Positions 9,787 through 18,975 of a stretch of DNA of 64,000 nucleotides are shown here, piece after piece. The DNA lies in NCBI GenBank assembly GCA_041395205.1, contig JAWLAZ010000001.1, positions 434,001-498,000 on the forward strand. Reading direction: 5' to 3'. The translations under genes were made by a program, and so were the position numbers. Positions within the stretch are counted from its first letter, which is position 1. Each line of letters opens with the position of its first letter. This DNA comes from JAHEFU01 sp041395205. Its GTDB lineage: Bacteria > 4484-113 > JAFGCY01. The notes beneath the pieces were generated by a model. It searched no databases. It was not told the DNA's origin and saw nothing but the letters and a program-made list of their open reading frames with translations.

Positions 9787-9792
9787 ATTGTA
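9787..9792 (-). promoter_or_regulatory. -10 box TACAAT for deoC
   Basis: On the minus strand TACAAT is followed by six bases (GTCAAC) and then the deoC ATG. There is no room for a Shine-Dalgarno. No convincing -35 element is seen at the expected distance. Confidence 0.45.
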
Positions 9793-9820
9793 TGGCCTGT
9801 CCGCCGCCGCCCGGCAGTTG

Positions 9821-9826
9821 TATAAT
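9821..9826 (+). promoter_or_regulatory. -10 box TATAAT for the first MscS gene
   Basis: A perfect TATAAT is followed by six bases and a GTG codon at 9833, implying a leaderless GTG start. The TTGACA at 9782-9787 is 33 nt away, too far to be its -35. Confidence 0.5.
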
Positions 9827-9832
9827 GGCGCC

Positions 9833-11203
9833 GTGTTGATCTGGCAGCAATCCCAGTCCGAGGCCGGCGGTCAGGAGGCGGAGCAGCCCCGTTCCCAGGG
9901 GATGGGGATGCTGCACCTGCTGGACGCTGACAGCGTGCGCAGCGAGACCCGCGAGAAGACGGGGCGGATGATGGAGCAGACGCTCGGCCCGCGCATCGCC
10001 GAGGCCTACCACAGCCTCAACAACCAGACCTGGCTCGGGCTGAACGCCTTCGGGCTGCTGGCCGCGGCCTTCTTCCTGATCGTGGCCTTCCTGCTGAGCC
10101 GCGTGGCGCGGGTTGTGATGGACCGCCTGCTCAAGCCCTTCGTGGAGCGCACGCGCACCGACTATGACAACCAGGTGCTGGCCGCGATGCGCCGCCACAT
10201 CACGACCTTCGTGATGATCTGGGGCCTGTTCCTGGCCTTCACCTTCATCGACCTGCCGGGCCGCGGCAACCAGATCGTCTGGTCGGTGCTCACCACCTGG
10301 CTGATCGTCAACGTCGGCATGATCCTCTACCGCGGGGTGGAGATCACCCTGGCCTGGCTCGGCCAGCTGCGGCGCAGCGACCAGACGAGCGCACTCGACG
10401 GGCAGTTCATCCCGATGATCCGCGACACCGCCAAGGTGCTGATCATCATGCTCGTGATCCTGACCTGCATCAAGAGCTGGGGCGGGGACATCACCGCCGT
10501 GCTGACCGGCGTCGGCATCGGCGGCCTGGCGCTGGCCTTCGCCGCGCAGGACACCGTTGCCAATGTGTTCGGCAGCTTCATGATCTTCATGGACCGGCCC
10601 TTCCGCAAGGGGGACTGGATCATCATGGCCGGGGTCGAGGGCGACGTCGAGGAGATCGGGATCCGCACGACGCGCATCCGCTGCTTCGACAAGACCGTCG
10701 TCAGCGTCCCGAACAAGATCGTCACCAACGAGAACATCCAGAACTTCAGCCAGCGCGACCAGCGCCGCATCAACATGGACATCGGGATCACCTATGACTC
10801 CAGTCCGGAGCAGGTGCGCGCAGCCGTGGAGGGCATCCGCCGCCTGATCCGCGAGCATCCGGGCATTGATCAGGCAAGCCACGTGGTGCGCTTCTCCGAC
10901 TTCGGGCCGAGCTCGCTCAACATCCTCGTCTACTGCTTTGCCAACACGGCCGCCTGGGCCGATTACCTGGCGATCCGCGAGGACCTGATGCTGCGGATCA
11001 TGGACCTGTTCGCTGATCTTGACGTGGAATTCGCCTTCCCGAGCCAGAGCCTCTACCTGCACGACATGTCAAAGCAGCCCTCACCGGAACTGCGTGAGGC
11101 CCGCCGCCTCGAACGCCGCAGCCGGGCCCTGCGGGTTTCCACGCTGCAGGAGCAGGGCAGCCGCGCCGAGAATGAGACCGGGATGGGCGAGGGCGAGGGC
11201 TAG
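9833..11203 (+). CDS. MscS-family mechanosensitive channel (paralogue 1)
   Basis: This is an inner-membrane tension-gated channel that releases solutes on osmotic downshock. The start is chosen at the GTG at 9833 because a perfect -10 box lies 6 nt upstream; the open frame continues back over deoC and is not needed. About 456 residues include membrane helices from about 60, the pore helix GIGGLALAFAAQDTVANVFGS, the beta domain beginning RPFRKGDWI, and the C-terminal alpha/beta cage ending with FAFPSQSLYLHD. An extra C-terminal charged tail follows. The stop shares CTAG with the convergent permease gene. Confidence 0.85.
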   Translation: MLIWQQSQSEAGGQEAEQPRSQGMGMLHLLDADSVRSETREKTGRMMEQTLGPRIAEAYHSLNNQTWLGLNAFGLLAAAFFLIVAFLLSRVARVVMDRLLKPFVERTRTDYDNQVLAAMRRHITTFVMIWGLFLAFTFIDLPGRGNQIVWSVLTTWLIVNVGMILYRGVEITLAWLGQLRRSDQTSALDGQFIPMIRDTAKVLIIMLVILTCIKSWGGDITAVLTGVGIGGLALAFAAQDTVANVFGSFMIFMDRPFRKGDWIIMAGVEGDVEEIGIRTTRIRCFDKTVVSVPNKIVTNENIQNFSQRDQRRINMDIGITYDSSPEQVRAAVEGIRRLIREHPGIDQASHVVRFSDFGPSSLNILVYCFANTAAWADYLAIREDLMLRIMDLFADLDVEFAFPSQSLYLHDMSKQPSPELREARRLERRSRALRVSTLQEQGSRAENETGMGEGEG

Positions 11204-12459
11204 CGGCTGCTGCGCAGCGCTTCGATCGGGTCCAGCCGCGCCGCCTGCCAGGCGGGGTAGTAGCCGAAGAACACGCCGGTGCCGACGGTCACCGCGAAGG
11301 CGATGAAGATGATCAGCGGGCTGATCACCGGGTCCGGCACCTGGGCATCCTCGGGCATGTTGGCAAGGATCTTCGCGCCCATCCAGGCTGCCCCCAGCCC
11401 GATCAGTCCGCCGCTGAAGCTGATCAGCACGGCCTCGGCCAGGAACTGGCGCAGGATGTCCTCGCGCTTCGCCCCGAGCGCCTTGCGCAGGCCGATCTCC
11501 GCAGTGCGCTGGTGCACGGTCACGAGCATGATGTTCATCACGCCCACGCCGCCGATCAGCAGTGAGAGGAAGCCGATCACGGCGAGGAACTGCCCGAAGC
11601 TGTCAGCCGTGGCCTCGCGCTCGCTGCGCAGCTCCTCGGAATACATCACGCGGATCGGCTCGTCCCACCAGCCGCGGATCTCGCTTTCATCGGGTTTCTC
11701 GATGCGCGGGTGCCGCAGGTACAGGAGTTCCTCGATCTGCTGCGCGGCCAGGCTCACATGCCTGTTGCTCACCGCGCTGGCAACGATCGCATCCAGGCCG
11801 CGCACGTTGATGTAGGTGCGGTCCGAGAAGGTCAGGAAGGGAATGAACACATTTTCGGTTTCGTTCCAGCCGCGCCCTGAGCTGTAGTCAACTACGCCCG
11901 TGACGAGGAAGCGCCGGCCGCCGACGGAGATGTACTTGCCGACGGCGGGCGCGCCGAAGAACAGCTGGGCCTGCAGGGTCTTGTTGATCACGCAGACCCG
12001 TTCCCGCAGCACGTTCTCCTCCGCGCCGAAGCCCTCACCGCTGAGCATCTCCTCTCCGAGGATGTCAAAGTAGTCCGGCCCCACGCCCTTGATCGTGACC
12101 TCTTCCAGCTCGAGTGCTCCCACTCGCACAGAGGTCTGCACGGAGCTGGATTCGGGTTCGGCCCGTGATACCGCGCTGCACTCCCGCAGCATCGCATCCA
12201 TGTCCGCAGTGCTCAGCTGCTCACTCGTGGCCTGCATCCTTCCGCCGCCCATGCGCCGGCCGCGGATCTGGACCTTGATCTCATTCGCGCCCCAGTCCTC
12301 GTAGCGGGCCAGCATCTCGGCCTTCTGCCCGGCCCCGTAGGCCAGCAGAAGCACCACCGTGCCCACCCCGACAACGACGCCGAACACGGTCAGCAGGCTG
12401 CGGTTCCACCTCGCCGAGATGGACTTGAAGCAGACCCGGATGATCTCGTAGCTGGACAT
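11200..12459 (-). CDS. MacB/FtsX-type ABC transporter permease (second of pair)
   Basis: The 419-residue protein has the MacB architecture: an N-terminal membrane helix (about 20-42), a large periplasmic MacB_PCD domain, then three C-terminal helices containing IGGVGVMNIMLVTVHQRT and EIGLRKALGAKREDI, which are diagnostic of this family. It lies 3 nt downstream of a homologous permease (12463-13680). Such pairs move lipoproteins, peptides or drugs across the periplasm with an ATPase, but no ATPase gene is adjacent. Its stop shares CTAG with the MscS gene. Confidence 0.85.
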   Translation of the reverse strand: MSSYEIIRVCFKSISARWNRSLLTVFGVVVGVGTVVLLLAYGAGQKAEMLARYEDWGANEIKVQIRGRRMGGGRMQATSEQLSTADMDAMLRECSAVSRAEPESSSVQTSVRVGALELEEVTIKGVGPDYFDILGEEMLSGEGFGAEENVLRERVCVINKTLQAQLFFGAPAVGKYISVGGRRFLVTGVVDYSSGRGWNETENVFIPFLTFSDRTYINVRGLDAIVASAVSNRHVSLAAQQIEELLYLRHPRIEKPDESEIRGWWDEPIRVMYSEELRSEREATADSFGQFLAVIGFLSLLIGGVGVMNIMLVTVHQRTAEIGLRKALGAKREDILRQFLAEAVLISFSGGLIGLGAAWMGAKILANMPEDAQVPDPVISPLIIFIAFAVTVGTGVFFGYYPAWQAARLDPIEALRSSR

Positions 12460-12462
12460 CGC

Positions 12463-13680
12463 TTATTCGTAGGTCAGGGATTCGATGGGGTCGGTGGAGC
12501 TGGCCAGCACCGCAGGCCAGGTGCCCGCTGCCAGGGCAATCACGAGTGAGACGAGCATGGCTCCGATCATCAGCTGCTGGGAGAGCAGCGGGTCCGGGAC
12601 GTTGGCATCCTCGGGCATGGCCGCCATCCTGGCGCAGGCCACCACGGCCACGCCCAGTCCGACCGCACCGCCACTCAGGCAGACGATCAGGGCCTCGCTG
12701 AGGAACTGCCCGACGATCACCGGCCGTGTGGCCCCCAGCGCCTTGCGCAGCCCGATCTCGAGCGTGCGCTCCTCCACGGCCACGAGCATGATGTTCATCA
12801 CACCGACGGCGCCGATGGTCAGGCACAGCACGCCGATCACCAGCAGGAAGCGCGACATGGAACGTGCGGCGGCGGTGCGGCGCTCGATCCACTTGTTGAC
12901 CATCCAGACATTGAGCGGGTCCTCCCCGCGTGCCGCCATCTCGACATAGGCCGGATGCCGGGCCTCCAGCACCTCGCGGATGCGCGTCTCGGCATACTCG
13001 AGGTACTTCACATCGCGGACCTCACCGTTGATGTATATGTTCGCGGCAAGCAGCGGGAATTCCAGCAGGGCGGTGTTGGGCGGGATGCTCACCGTGTCAT
13101 TGGTGTCGCCATGGCGGTTGTTGTCCTTGCGTGCCATCACGCCGATCACCTCGAAGGCCTTGCCCTCGATCAGCAGTTCCAGGCCCAGCGGATCACGGTT
13201 CATGAACAGCTCATCGCGGACGTTGGCACCGATCACGCAGACCTGGTGCATGGCAAGGTTGTCATCTTCCGTATAGTTGCGGCCGCTGGAAAGTTCCACG
13301 CTGCGGGCCCGGAAGTACTGCGGCTCGGTGGCGAGAAGGCTCACCCCCTGCTTCGTCATCCCGCCGAACTCAAGGTCCATGCTGCCCATTTCGATGGTGG
13401 CGGCGGCCACGCTCAGCACGTCCACTTCCTCGCGCAGGGCCCGGGCGTCGTCAAGCGTCAGCATATTGCGCTTGTCCATGTTCCAGACCCCGGCACTGAA
13501 GGATGTCGCGCCGAAGCTGTCGAAGCGCTCAAGCAGCTGCTGGGTATTGCCGGCGGAGTAGGCGATCAGGGTCACGACGCAGCCCACGCCCACGGCGATG
13601 CCGAGCGTGGTGAGCAGTGAACGCAGCAGGTTGGCGCGGATGCCGCGCAGTGCCATGCGAATCACTTCAAGAAAGATCAT
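12463..13680 (-). CDS. MacB/FtsX-type ABC transporter permease (first of pair)
   Basis: The 405-residue protein is homologous to its downstream partner, with the same order: N-terminal helix (ANLLRSLLTTLGIAVGVG), MacB_PCD-like periplasmic domain, and FtsX helices with IGAVGVMNIMLVAVEERT and EIGLRKALGA. The two genes probably form a heterodimeric permease. The required ATPase and any membrane-fusion protein must be encoded elsewhere. The region upstream of the start is a GC-rich 95-nt gap with no clear promoter. Confidence 0.85.
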   Translation of the reverse strand: MIFLEVIRMALRGIRANLLRSLLTTLGIAVGVGCVVTLIAYSAGNTQQLLERFDSFGATSFSAGVWNMDKRNMLTLDDARALREEVDVLSVAAATIEMGSMDLEFGGMTKQGVSLLATEPQYFRARSVELSSGRNYTEDDNLAMHQVCVIGANVRDELFMNRDPLGLELLIEGKAFEVIGVMARKDNNRHGDTNDTVSIPPNTALLEFPLLAANIYINGEVRDVKYLEYAETRIREVLEARHPAYVEMAARGEDPLNVWMVNKWIERRTAAARSMSRFLLVIGVLCLTIGAVGVMNIMLVAVEERTLEIGLRKALGATRPVIVGQFLSEALIVCLSGGAVGLGVAVVACARMAAMPEDANVPDPLLSQQLMIGAMLVSLVIALAAGTWPAVLASSTDPIESLTYE

Positions 13681-13775
13681 GCCGGAAGGGCCAGCCCCCG
13701 TGCGCCTCTACCCAACCTCTGCGGCGCCCTATTGATGATATCCCAGTATCAGCTGATTGTTTCAACCGGGGCTGA

Positions 13776-14519
13776 TCAGGCGCGCTCTTCCAGCTGGCTG
13801 ATAGTGCGCTCCATCAGCCTGCGCAGTTCCTCGTTGAGCAGGCCCTGGGACTCTATCTCAGGCATCAGCAGGGCCTGGACCTCGCGTGCATTGGCCGCGG
13901 TCCGGATGCTGAGGATGAGCTTCTCGATATGCCGGGGCTGCGCTTCCTCGCGCAGCAGGCGGTACATCACACTCAGGCGTACCCACTGGAACAGCTCGTC
14001 ATCCGCTTCATCCCGGTAGAGCAGGAACTGCTCGTAGGCCCGGGTGATGGTTTCGAGGTCACGGTAACGAAAGGCGAAGTTCGAGGTGAAGTACCACTGC
14101 TCGGCATGCATTTCCTGGAAGCTGAGCATGGAGAACAGATCGCGGAATTCCTCAAGCGGCAGGGTTTCCAGCCCCATGTTGTCGGCCACGATCCGCAGCT
14201 GGAGGTAGTAGCGGCGGCGCATCAGGTCGCTTTCCGGACCGGCGGATGCTGCCAGCAGCCTGCGGCGGGTTTCGGGGTAGACTTCCTCCGCCACCTGCCA
14301 GTTGCGGAAGGCCACGTGCTGCAGAAAATCGAGGTAGACGCGGAAGTACTCCAGCGAGCGCGCCATATCGGCATTGAGGCTGCCGGAGCTGATGAGCTGC
14401 TCCGCACGCGTGAAATGGCTCCTGAAGTCATCCGCATCCAGCCGGTTGAGGGCCTCGGCCATTGGATCCATCAGTTCCGCGTACAGTTGTGCTCTGTTGT
14501 ATTGCTGCATTCCCGTCAT
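13776..14519 (-). CDS. Alpha-helical cytoplasmic protein of unknown function
   Basis: About 247 residues, almost entirely predicted helix, rich in Glu, Arg and Leu, with no signal peptide or membrane span. It may be a helical-repeat scaffold (TPR-like spacing in the middle). I do not recognise a family. The start is uncertain: the ATG at 14519 or 14510 is preferred over upstream in-frame codons that run through proline/arginine-rich low-complexity sequence. It is convergent with nothing and separated by 95 nt from the permease pair. Confidence 0.5.
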   Translation of the reverse strand: MTGMQQYNRAQLYAELMDPMAEALNRLDADDFRSHFTRAEQLISSGSLNADMARSLEYFRVYLDFLQHVAFRNWQVAEEVYPETRRRLLAASAGPESDLMRRRYYLQLRIVADNMGLETLPLEEFRDLFSMLSFQEMHAEQWYFTSNFAFRYRDLETITRAYEQFLLYRDEADDELFQWVRLSVMYRLLREEAQPRHIEKLILSIRTAANAREVQALLMPEIESQGLLNEELRRLMERTISQLEERA

Positions 14520-14737
14520 CTGTCTGCATTCCGGGGGTGGTGGCAGCGCAGGCACGCCATCCTCGCCCCGGACTGAGGCTGCTGGAGGCCTCAGTAGACG
14601 ATACCCTCGCAGCACCGGTTACATTTACCGCACAGGATTAAGTCCCGGTTCAGGCTGGATGCCGCTCCCGACCATCCTGTGCGATTCCGGACCAATTGCT
14701 GAGCAGGCGCAAGGAAATCCGCTCCGGCCCGGTATTG

Positions 14738-14743
14738 CATAAT
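14738..14743 (+). promoter_or_regulatory. -10 box CATAAT for the second MscS gene
   Basis: CATAAT lies 6 nt before the ATG at 14750, the same spacing seen at other predicted leaderless starts. This decides between two ATGs at 14744 and 14750. Confidence 0.4.
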
Positions 14744-14749
14744 ATGCAG

Positions 14750-16006
14750 ATGCTTCACCCGGCGGCCATGCTGCTCAAGTCCACGCAGATGCAGGAGCTC
14801 GCCCAGTCCCTGGCTGAACTGGGCGGGGATTTCCACAGAACCATCAACAAGACCCTGCCGCTGCCCAGCGGCGAAACCGAGCTTGTCGGCGTGAACCTCG
14901 GCGAGCTGCTGTTCGCGGTGATCGGAATCGCCGTGGCGCTCGGCCTGCGCTGGTTCCTGGTCTGGATCGTGGGCCGGCTGCTGCACCGCATCAGCCCGGA
15001 TGCGGGCAACGACTGGCAGAACAGCATCTGGGTGCTCCTGATGCGCTACCTGAGCGCGAGCATCGTGCTCTTCGCGCTGTTCTACGCCTTTGCCGTGATC
15101 GAACTGCCGCGCCGGCCCGTCAACTGGGAACTCTGGCTCTGGCAGGTCTACCTGAGCTGTGCACTGGCCTACGCCGCCTGGCTCGTGATCAAGACCGTGG
15201 AGTTCGTGATCCGCAGCCTGGCCTGGCGTGCCGGGCGCAGCGGCCGCAATGACCAGCTGCAGGTGCTGGCCCTGCTGCGCGACGTGCTGCGCGTGGCGCT
15301 GATCATCGTCGGCGTGATCTTCGGCGTGCAGATCTGGGGCTACAACGCCACGACCCTGCTGGCCGGCGTCGGAATCGGTGGTCTGGCCGTGGCCTTCGCC
15401 GCGCAGGACTTCATCGCCAACATCCTCGGGACGATGGTGGTCTGGAGCGACCGGCCCTACAAGGTGGGCGACCATGTGATCCTCGACGGCGTGGAGGGCA
15501 TGGTGGAGGACATCGGCGTGCGCTCGACGCGCATCCGCATGTTCGACCGCACGCTGGTCAGCGTACCCAACAAGGCCGCTGCCAACGAGAAGGTCTACAA
15601 CCTCGCGGCCATGAACAAGCGCCGCATCCGCTTCACGATCGGGCTGACCTACGACACGACCCCGGAGGAGATCCAGCAGGCGATCGACACCGTGCTGGAG
15701 CTGATCTCCGCCAATGAGGAGATTGAGGCCGAGACCTTCTGGGCCTGGTTCACGGAGTTCAACACCTACAGCCAGGACGTCATCGTGCAGTGCTTCACGC
15801 GCAGCAGTGACTTCCAGGACTTCATGCGCATCCGCCACGGCCTGCTGCTGGACATCCGCCGGCGCTTCAACTCGCTCGGGCTGGAGTTCGCCTTCCCGAC
15901 CCAGGTGGAGTACCAGCTGGAGCCACGGCCCCTGCCAGTGCCGCCGCCCGCCCCGTCAAAGGGCGGACGCCGCAGGCCGGAGGCTGATGCCGGGAGGAAG
16001 GACTGA
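14750..16006 (+). CDS. MscS-family mechanosensitive channel (paralogue 2)
   Basis: The ATG at 14750 is preferred for its 6-nt distance from the -10 box and gives about 418 residues. Membrane helices occupy about 45-180. The pore helix is GIGGLAVAFAAQDFIANILG, followed by the beta domain (DRPYKVGDHVILDGVEG) and the C-terminal cage up to EFAFPTQVEYQL. The proline- and arginine-rich last 25 residues are an extra tail. The gene ends in TGATG, overlapping the next MscS gene by one base, so the two are coupled. Confidence 0.87.
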   Translation: MLHPAAMLLKSTQMQELAQSLAELGGDFHRTINKTLPLPSGETELVGVNLGELLFAVIGIAVALGLRWFLVWIVGRLLHRISPDAGNDWQNSIWVLLMRYLSASIVLFALFYAFAVIELPRRPVNWELWLWQVYLSCALAYAAWLVIKTVEFVIRSLAWRAGRSGRNDQLQVLALLRDVLRVALIIVGVIFGVQIWGYNATTLLAGVGIGGLAVAFAAQDFIANILGTMVVWSDRPYKVGDHVILDGVEGMVEDIGVRSTRIRMFDRTLVSVPNKAAANEKVYNLAAMNKRRIRFTIGLTYDTTPEEIQQAIDTVLELISANEEIEAETFWAWFTEFNTYSQDVIVQCFTRSSDFQDFMRIRHGLLLDIRRRFNSLGLEFAFPTQVEYQLEPRPLPVPPPAPSKGGRRRPEADAGRKD

Positions 16007-17214
16007 TGCTCCTGCAGGACGGCCAGGCCACGCCGGACATCGCCGCGGATTCCGTGAATGCCGTGAGTGAGGCTGTCAGCCAGTACGGCGAGCAGCTGCG
16101 CGGCTGGCTGTCAAAGTGGCTGCCTGTTGCCGGCAGCGCTGATGGCAGCGTGAGCCTCGTCAACGTGGCGCTGGTGGTGGGCCTGCTGCTCATGATGCTG
16201 CTCGTGCGCCTGCTGCTGCTGAAGGGCGCGGCGCGCCTGCTGGATGTTGACGACGAAGGCGAGATGGAGCAGCGCCCCGTGGCGGCGGTGGTCTTCAAGC
16301 TGATCGGCGACGTACTGCTGCTGCTGGCGATCTTCGTGGGCGTGACCCTGCTCGACCTGCCGCAGAAGCCGCTGGACTGGAACATCTTCGCGCTGCGGGG
16401 CTGGATGACCGTGGCACTGGTGCTGGCCGCGCAGCTCAGCTACACCCTGCTCTCGCTGCAGATCCGGCTGCTGGGCCGCACGCGCCTGGCGCGCGAGCAT
16501 GAGGGCCTGTTCCGCCAGCTGCGCCCGCTGCTCAATGACGCCCTGAAGATCGCCATCGGGATCTTCAGCGTGGTGCTGCTGATCCAGATCTGGGGCTACA
16601 ACGCCGGTGCGCTGCTGGCCGGGCTCGGGATCGGCGGGCTGGCCTTCGCCTTCGCGGCCCAGAACAGCATTGCCAACATCTTCGGCACGGTGGTGATCTT
16701 CACGGACCGGCCCTACAAGGTAGGGGACTTCATCCGCATCGGCGAGACCGAGGGCTGGGTCGAGAAGATCGGCGTACGCTCGACGCGCATCCGCCAGCTG
16801 GACACGAACATCGTCACCGTGCCGAATGCGATGATCGCCGACACGGAGATTGTCAACATCACTGAGAGCCCGATGCGCAACATCCGCTTCACGGTCGGGC
16901 TGCTCTACAGCCATGACGCGGAGATGCTGGAACGGGCGCTGAGCGGGATCCGCGCGATCACCAGGGAACATGAGGGCCTGGTGCGCGGCATGGGCTGGGT
17001 GCACTTCGACGAATTCGGTGCCTCCAGCCAGGACATCCTCGTGAACGTCTTCGCGGACACCACGGATATCCAGCGCTACATGGAGATCAAGGAGGGCCTG
17101 CTGCTCAAGGTACGCCGCGAGATGGACGCGATCGGAGCGGGCTTCGCCTTCCCGAGCCGCAGCATCTACCTGGAGGACAGCCCGGGGCTGGAGCAGCTGC
17201 GGAGAGAAGAGTGA
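16006..17214 (+). CDS. MscS-family mechanosensitive channel (paralogue 3)
   Basis: 402 residues, with a good Shine-Dalgarno (GGAGGAAGG) inside the end of the upstream gene. The pore helix is GIGGLAFAFAAQNSIANIFG; the beta domain starts DRPYKVGDFIRIGETEGW, and the cage ends FAFPSRSIYL. It is closest to its upstream neighbour, so a recent tandem duplication is likely. Coupled translation suggests hetero-oligomers or balanced expression (inference). The stop abuts a degenerate repeat. Confidence 0.87.
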   Translation: MLLQDGQATPDIAADSVNAVSEAVSQYGEQLRGWLSKWLPVAGSADGSVSLVNVALVVGLLLMMLLVRLLLLKGAARLLDVDDEGEMEQRPVAAVVFKLIGDVLLLLAIFVGVTLLDLPQKPLDWNIFALRGWMTVALVLAAQLSYTLLSLQIRLLGRTRLAREHEGLFRQLRPLLNDALKIAIGIFSVVLLIQIWGYNAGALLAGLGIGGLAFAFAAQNSIANIFGTVVIFTDRPYKVGDFIRIGETEGWVEKIGVRSTRIRQLDTNIVTVPNAMIADTEIVNITESPMRNIRFTVGLLYSHDAEMLERALSGIRAITREHEGLVRGMGWVHFDEFGASSQDILVNVFADTTDIQRYMEIKEGLLLKVRREMDAIGAGFAFPSRSIYLEDSPGLEQLRREE

Positions 17215-17456
17215 ACAGTGAAGAGTAGTGAAGCGTGAAGAGTAAAGCGTGATCAGGCAGCCCGCCGTTCACGGCGGAAATGACAACGGGCGTGAACGCC
17301 AGGCTGCCAACATAGTCTGAGGGACTACCGGCAAGACATTGGCAACGAAGGTGTGCCCAGCATCACGGTGCTTCCCTGAATCCGGTTTCCGGGATCCGGT
17401 TTCCGGGATCGGGAGAATGAATCCCGAAACCCGAAACCGGAAACCCGAGTCCCGCA
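17215..17456. repeat. Degenerate intergenic repeats between convergent genes
   Basis: The 242-base gap holds a short direct repeat of GTGAAGAGTA-like words at 17215-17262. At about 17368-17456 there is an inverted repeat whose halves read TCCGGTTTCCGGGATC and, in reverse, CCCGAAACCCGAAACCGG. It sits between two convergent stop codons, so it could act as a bidirectional terminator. No gene is seen. Confidence 0.55.
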
Positions 17457-18311
17457 TCAGCCACTGCGCTTCAGCAGCCCCGTGCGCTTGGCATACTTCT
17501 CCGCCATCAGGAAGATGAAGTAGCCGAGCGGCAGGAACACCGCGCCGGTGATCACGAGCCCCAGCAACTCCTGGCCCAGTGCGGAAAGCGGTGCGCCTTC
17601 CAGCAGGGCCTTCCTTTGCGCCGTGAGCGCCCAGTAGGCGGGGCTGGCAACCGCCGCGCCCTGCAGCCAGGCTGGCAGCACGCTGATCGGGTAGTAGACC
17701 CCGCTCACGAGCAGGATCACCGCCAGCAGGATGTGCGTGCCCTGCGCCCCCTTCTCCGGGCTGATCAGCGGCAGCACCGCGGCAATCAGGCCCAGCCCGA
17801 CCACGGCGAAGCTGCCGATCACCAGCACCACGAGCGCACTGAGGATGTTGGCATTGCTGAGGTCGATGTGGAAGAACCACACCAAGAGGCCCATCATCAG
17901 GATGATCCTGACGATGCCGTAGAGCACCGCGAAGGCGCAGACCCCGAACAGATGCGTCAGGCGGTGGATCGGGGCCATGAAGGTGTACTCCAGCGTGCCC
18001 TCCCAGCGCTCCCAGGCCACGGTTTCGGCAACGATGATGAACAGCACCGAGAGGTAGCTCCACATGATCGCGCCGATCAGCAGGTAGAACACATAGGGCT
18101 GCTCGCCGGCATGCGCGGGGGCCGCGCCGCTGGACATCCCGATCAGGCCGATGATCACGGCGTTGATCAGGTTGTAGGTCAGCCAGACGATGTCCCAGCC
18201 GAGGTAGCGCTTCGTCAGGTCGATGTCGCGCATGATGAAGGCCCGGATCGCCGAGAGTTCGCGCCAGAAGCGCGAGCCGCGGCCGCCGAGCCGTTGTTCG
18301 TTGACAGACAT
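17457..18311 (-). CDS. ABC-2 type transporter permease
   Basis: The 284-residue protein has a cytoplasmic N-terminus and about six membrane helices of ABC-2/DrrB type. An excellent Shine-Dalgarno (AAGGAGG) precedes the ATG. It is the last gene of the minus-strand block that begins with a methyltransferase and an ABC ATPase; the ATPase is 7.2 kb upstream with eleven GNAT genes in between. The two should form one exporter, but this is inferred from context since no other partner is near. A composite repeat element separates it from the last GNAT gene. Confidence 0.8.
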   Translation of the reverse strand: MSVNEQRLGGRGSRFWRELSAIRAFIMRDIDLTKRYLGWDIVWLTYNLINAVIIGLIGMSSGAAPAHAGEQPYVFYLLIGAIMWSYLSVLFIIVAETVAWERWEGTLEYTFMAPIHRLTHLFGVCAFAVLYGIVRIILMMGLLVWFFHIDLSNANILSALVVLVIGSFAVVGLGLIAAVLPLISPEKGAQGTHILLAVILLVSGVYYPISVLPAWLQGAAVASPAYWALTAQRKALLEGAPLSALGQELLGLVITGAVFLPLGYFIFLMAEKYAKRTGLLKRSG

Positions 18312-18326
18312 TGTGTCCTCCTTTCC

Positions 18327-18442
18327 GAGGTTGTAGGATCTGGGTTGTGGGGAGTAGGGCTGGTGTCATGCTGCGCATGACCAACAGCCCCTGGCGATGC
18401 CTGCGGCATCGCATCTGCTACAACCTACAACCTAGATCCCAG
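18327..18442. repeat. Composite inverted-repeat element (copy E) with internal hairpins
   Basis: The outer arms read GGTTGTAGGATCTGGG and, in reverse complement, CCTAGATCCCAGCTCC. Inside are hairpins GTCATGC-TGC-GCATGAC and GCGATGCC-TGC-GGCATCGC. The right arm supplies the last four codons and the TAG stop of the adjacent GNAT gene. Confidence 0.7.
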
Positions 18443-18974
18443 CTCCTCGTTGCCATTGCTCACGGGAGATGCCGTAGTACACGGCCCCGTGCCACTCGCC
18501 CCTGCTGAATTCCTCGCAGGGTTTGATTCCGTAAAGCTGCATGCCGCACAGCTCGAGCCCGCGCCGTGCCACATGGTGGTCGTCCATCGTCTCCGCACAG
18601 ACATGCCGGATGGGGTAGTTGCCAAACAGCCAGCCGATCACCAGCCGCTTGGCTTCCACGCCGTAGCCCTGGCCGCGCAGCTCCGGGTGGATCCGCGTGC
18701 CGATCACCGCGCTCCACATGAAGCCGTCGTGCGAACTGTAGTACTCATTGCCGATATGCCTGCCCGTTGCCAGCTGCTCCACCGCGAAGCAGCCGTACTC
18801 ATCGGACAGCAGGCCGCTGCCGGCGAATTCGCGCCGGTCGCGGATGCCAGGTTCAGGATACGGTCCCCAGTAGGGATCGCCTTCCCGGGCGGTGAGCAGC
18901 TCCCAGGCTTCATACTCCGCGTAGTCGCGGTAGGGCCTGAGCCGGATGCGCGTGCCGTTGACAATCAGCTGCAT
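18432..18974 (-). CDS. GNAT acyltransferase 1 of the tandem array
   Basis: 180 residues from the ATG at 18974, which has GGAGGG upstream and lies 1 nt after the stop of GNAT 2. The acyl-CoA-binding loop is RGQGYGVEAK. The conserved helix and strand follow as LFGNYPIRHVCAETMD and RRGLELCGMQLYG. The fold is RimJ/RimL-like, but the substrate is unknown. The last residues GAGI and the stop codon come from the repeat arm, so the C-terminus has been rewritten relative to the YRxxVxR ending of most paralogues. Confidence 0.82.
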   Translation of the reverse strand: MQLIVNGTRIRLRPYRDYAEYEAWELLTAREGDPYWGPYPEPGIRDRREFAGSGLLSDEYGCFAVEQLATGRHIGNEYYSSHDGFMWSAVIGTRIHPELRGQGYGVEAKRLVIGWLFGNYPIRHVCAETMDDHHVARRGLELCGMQLYGIKPCEEFSRGEWHGAVYYGISREQWQRGAGI

Positions 18975-18975
18975 C

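Noticed and set aside
9782..9826. TTGACA/TATAAT pair as one promoter for the first MscS gene
   Set aside because: The spacing is 33 nt, far above the 16-18 nt needed. The TTGACA overlaps the predicted deoC transcription start.
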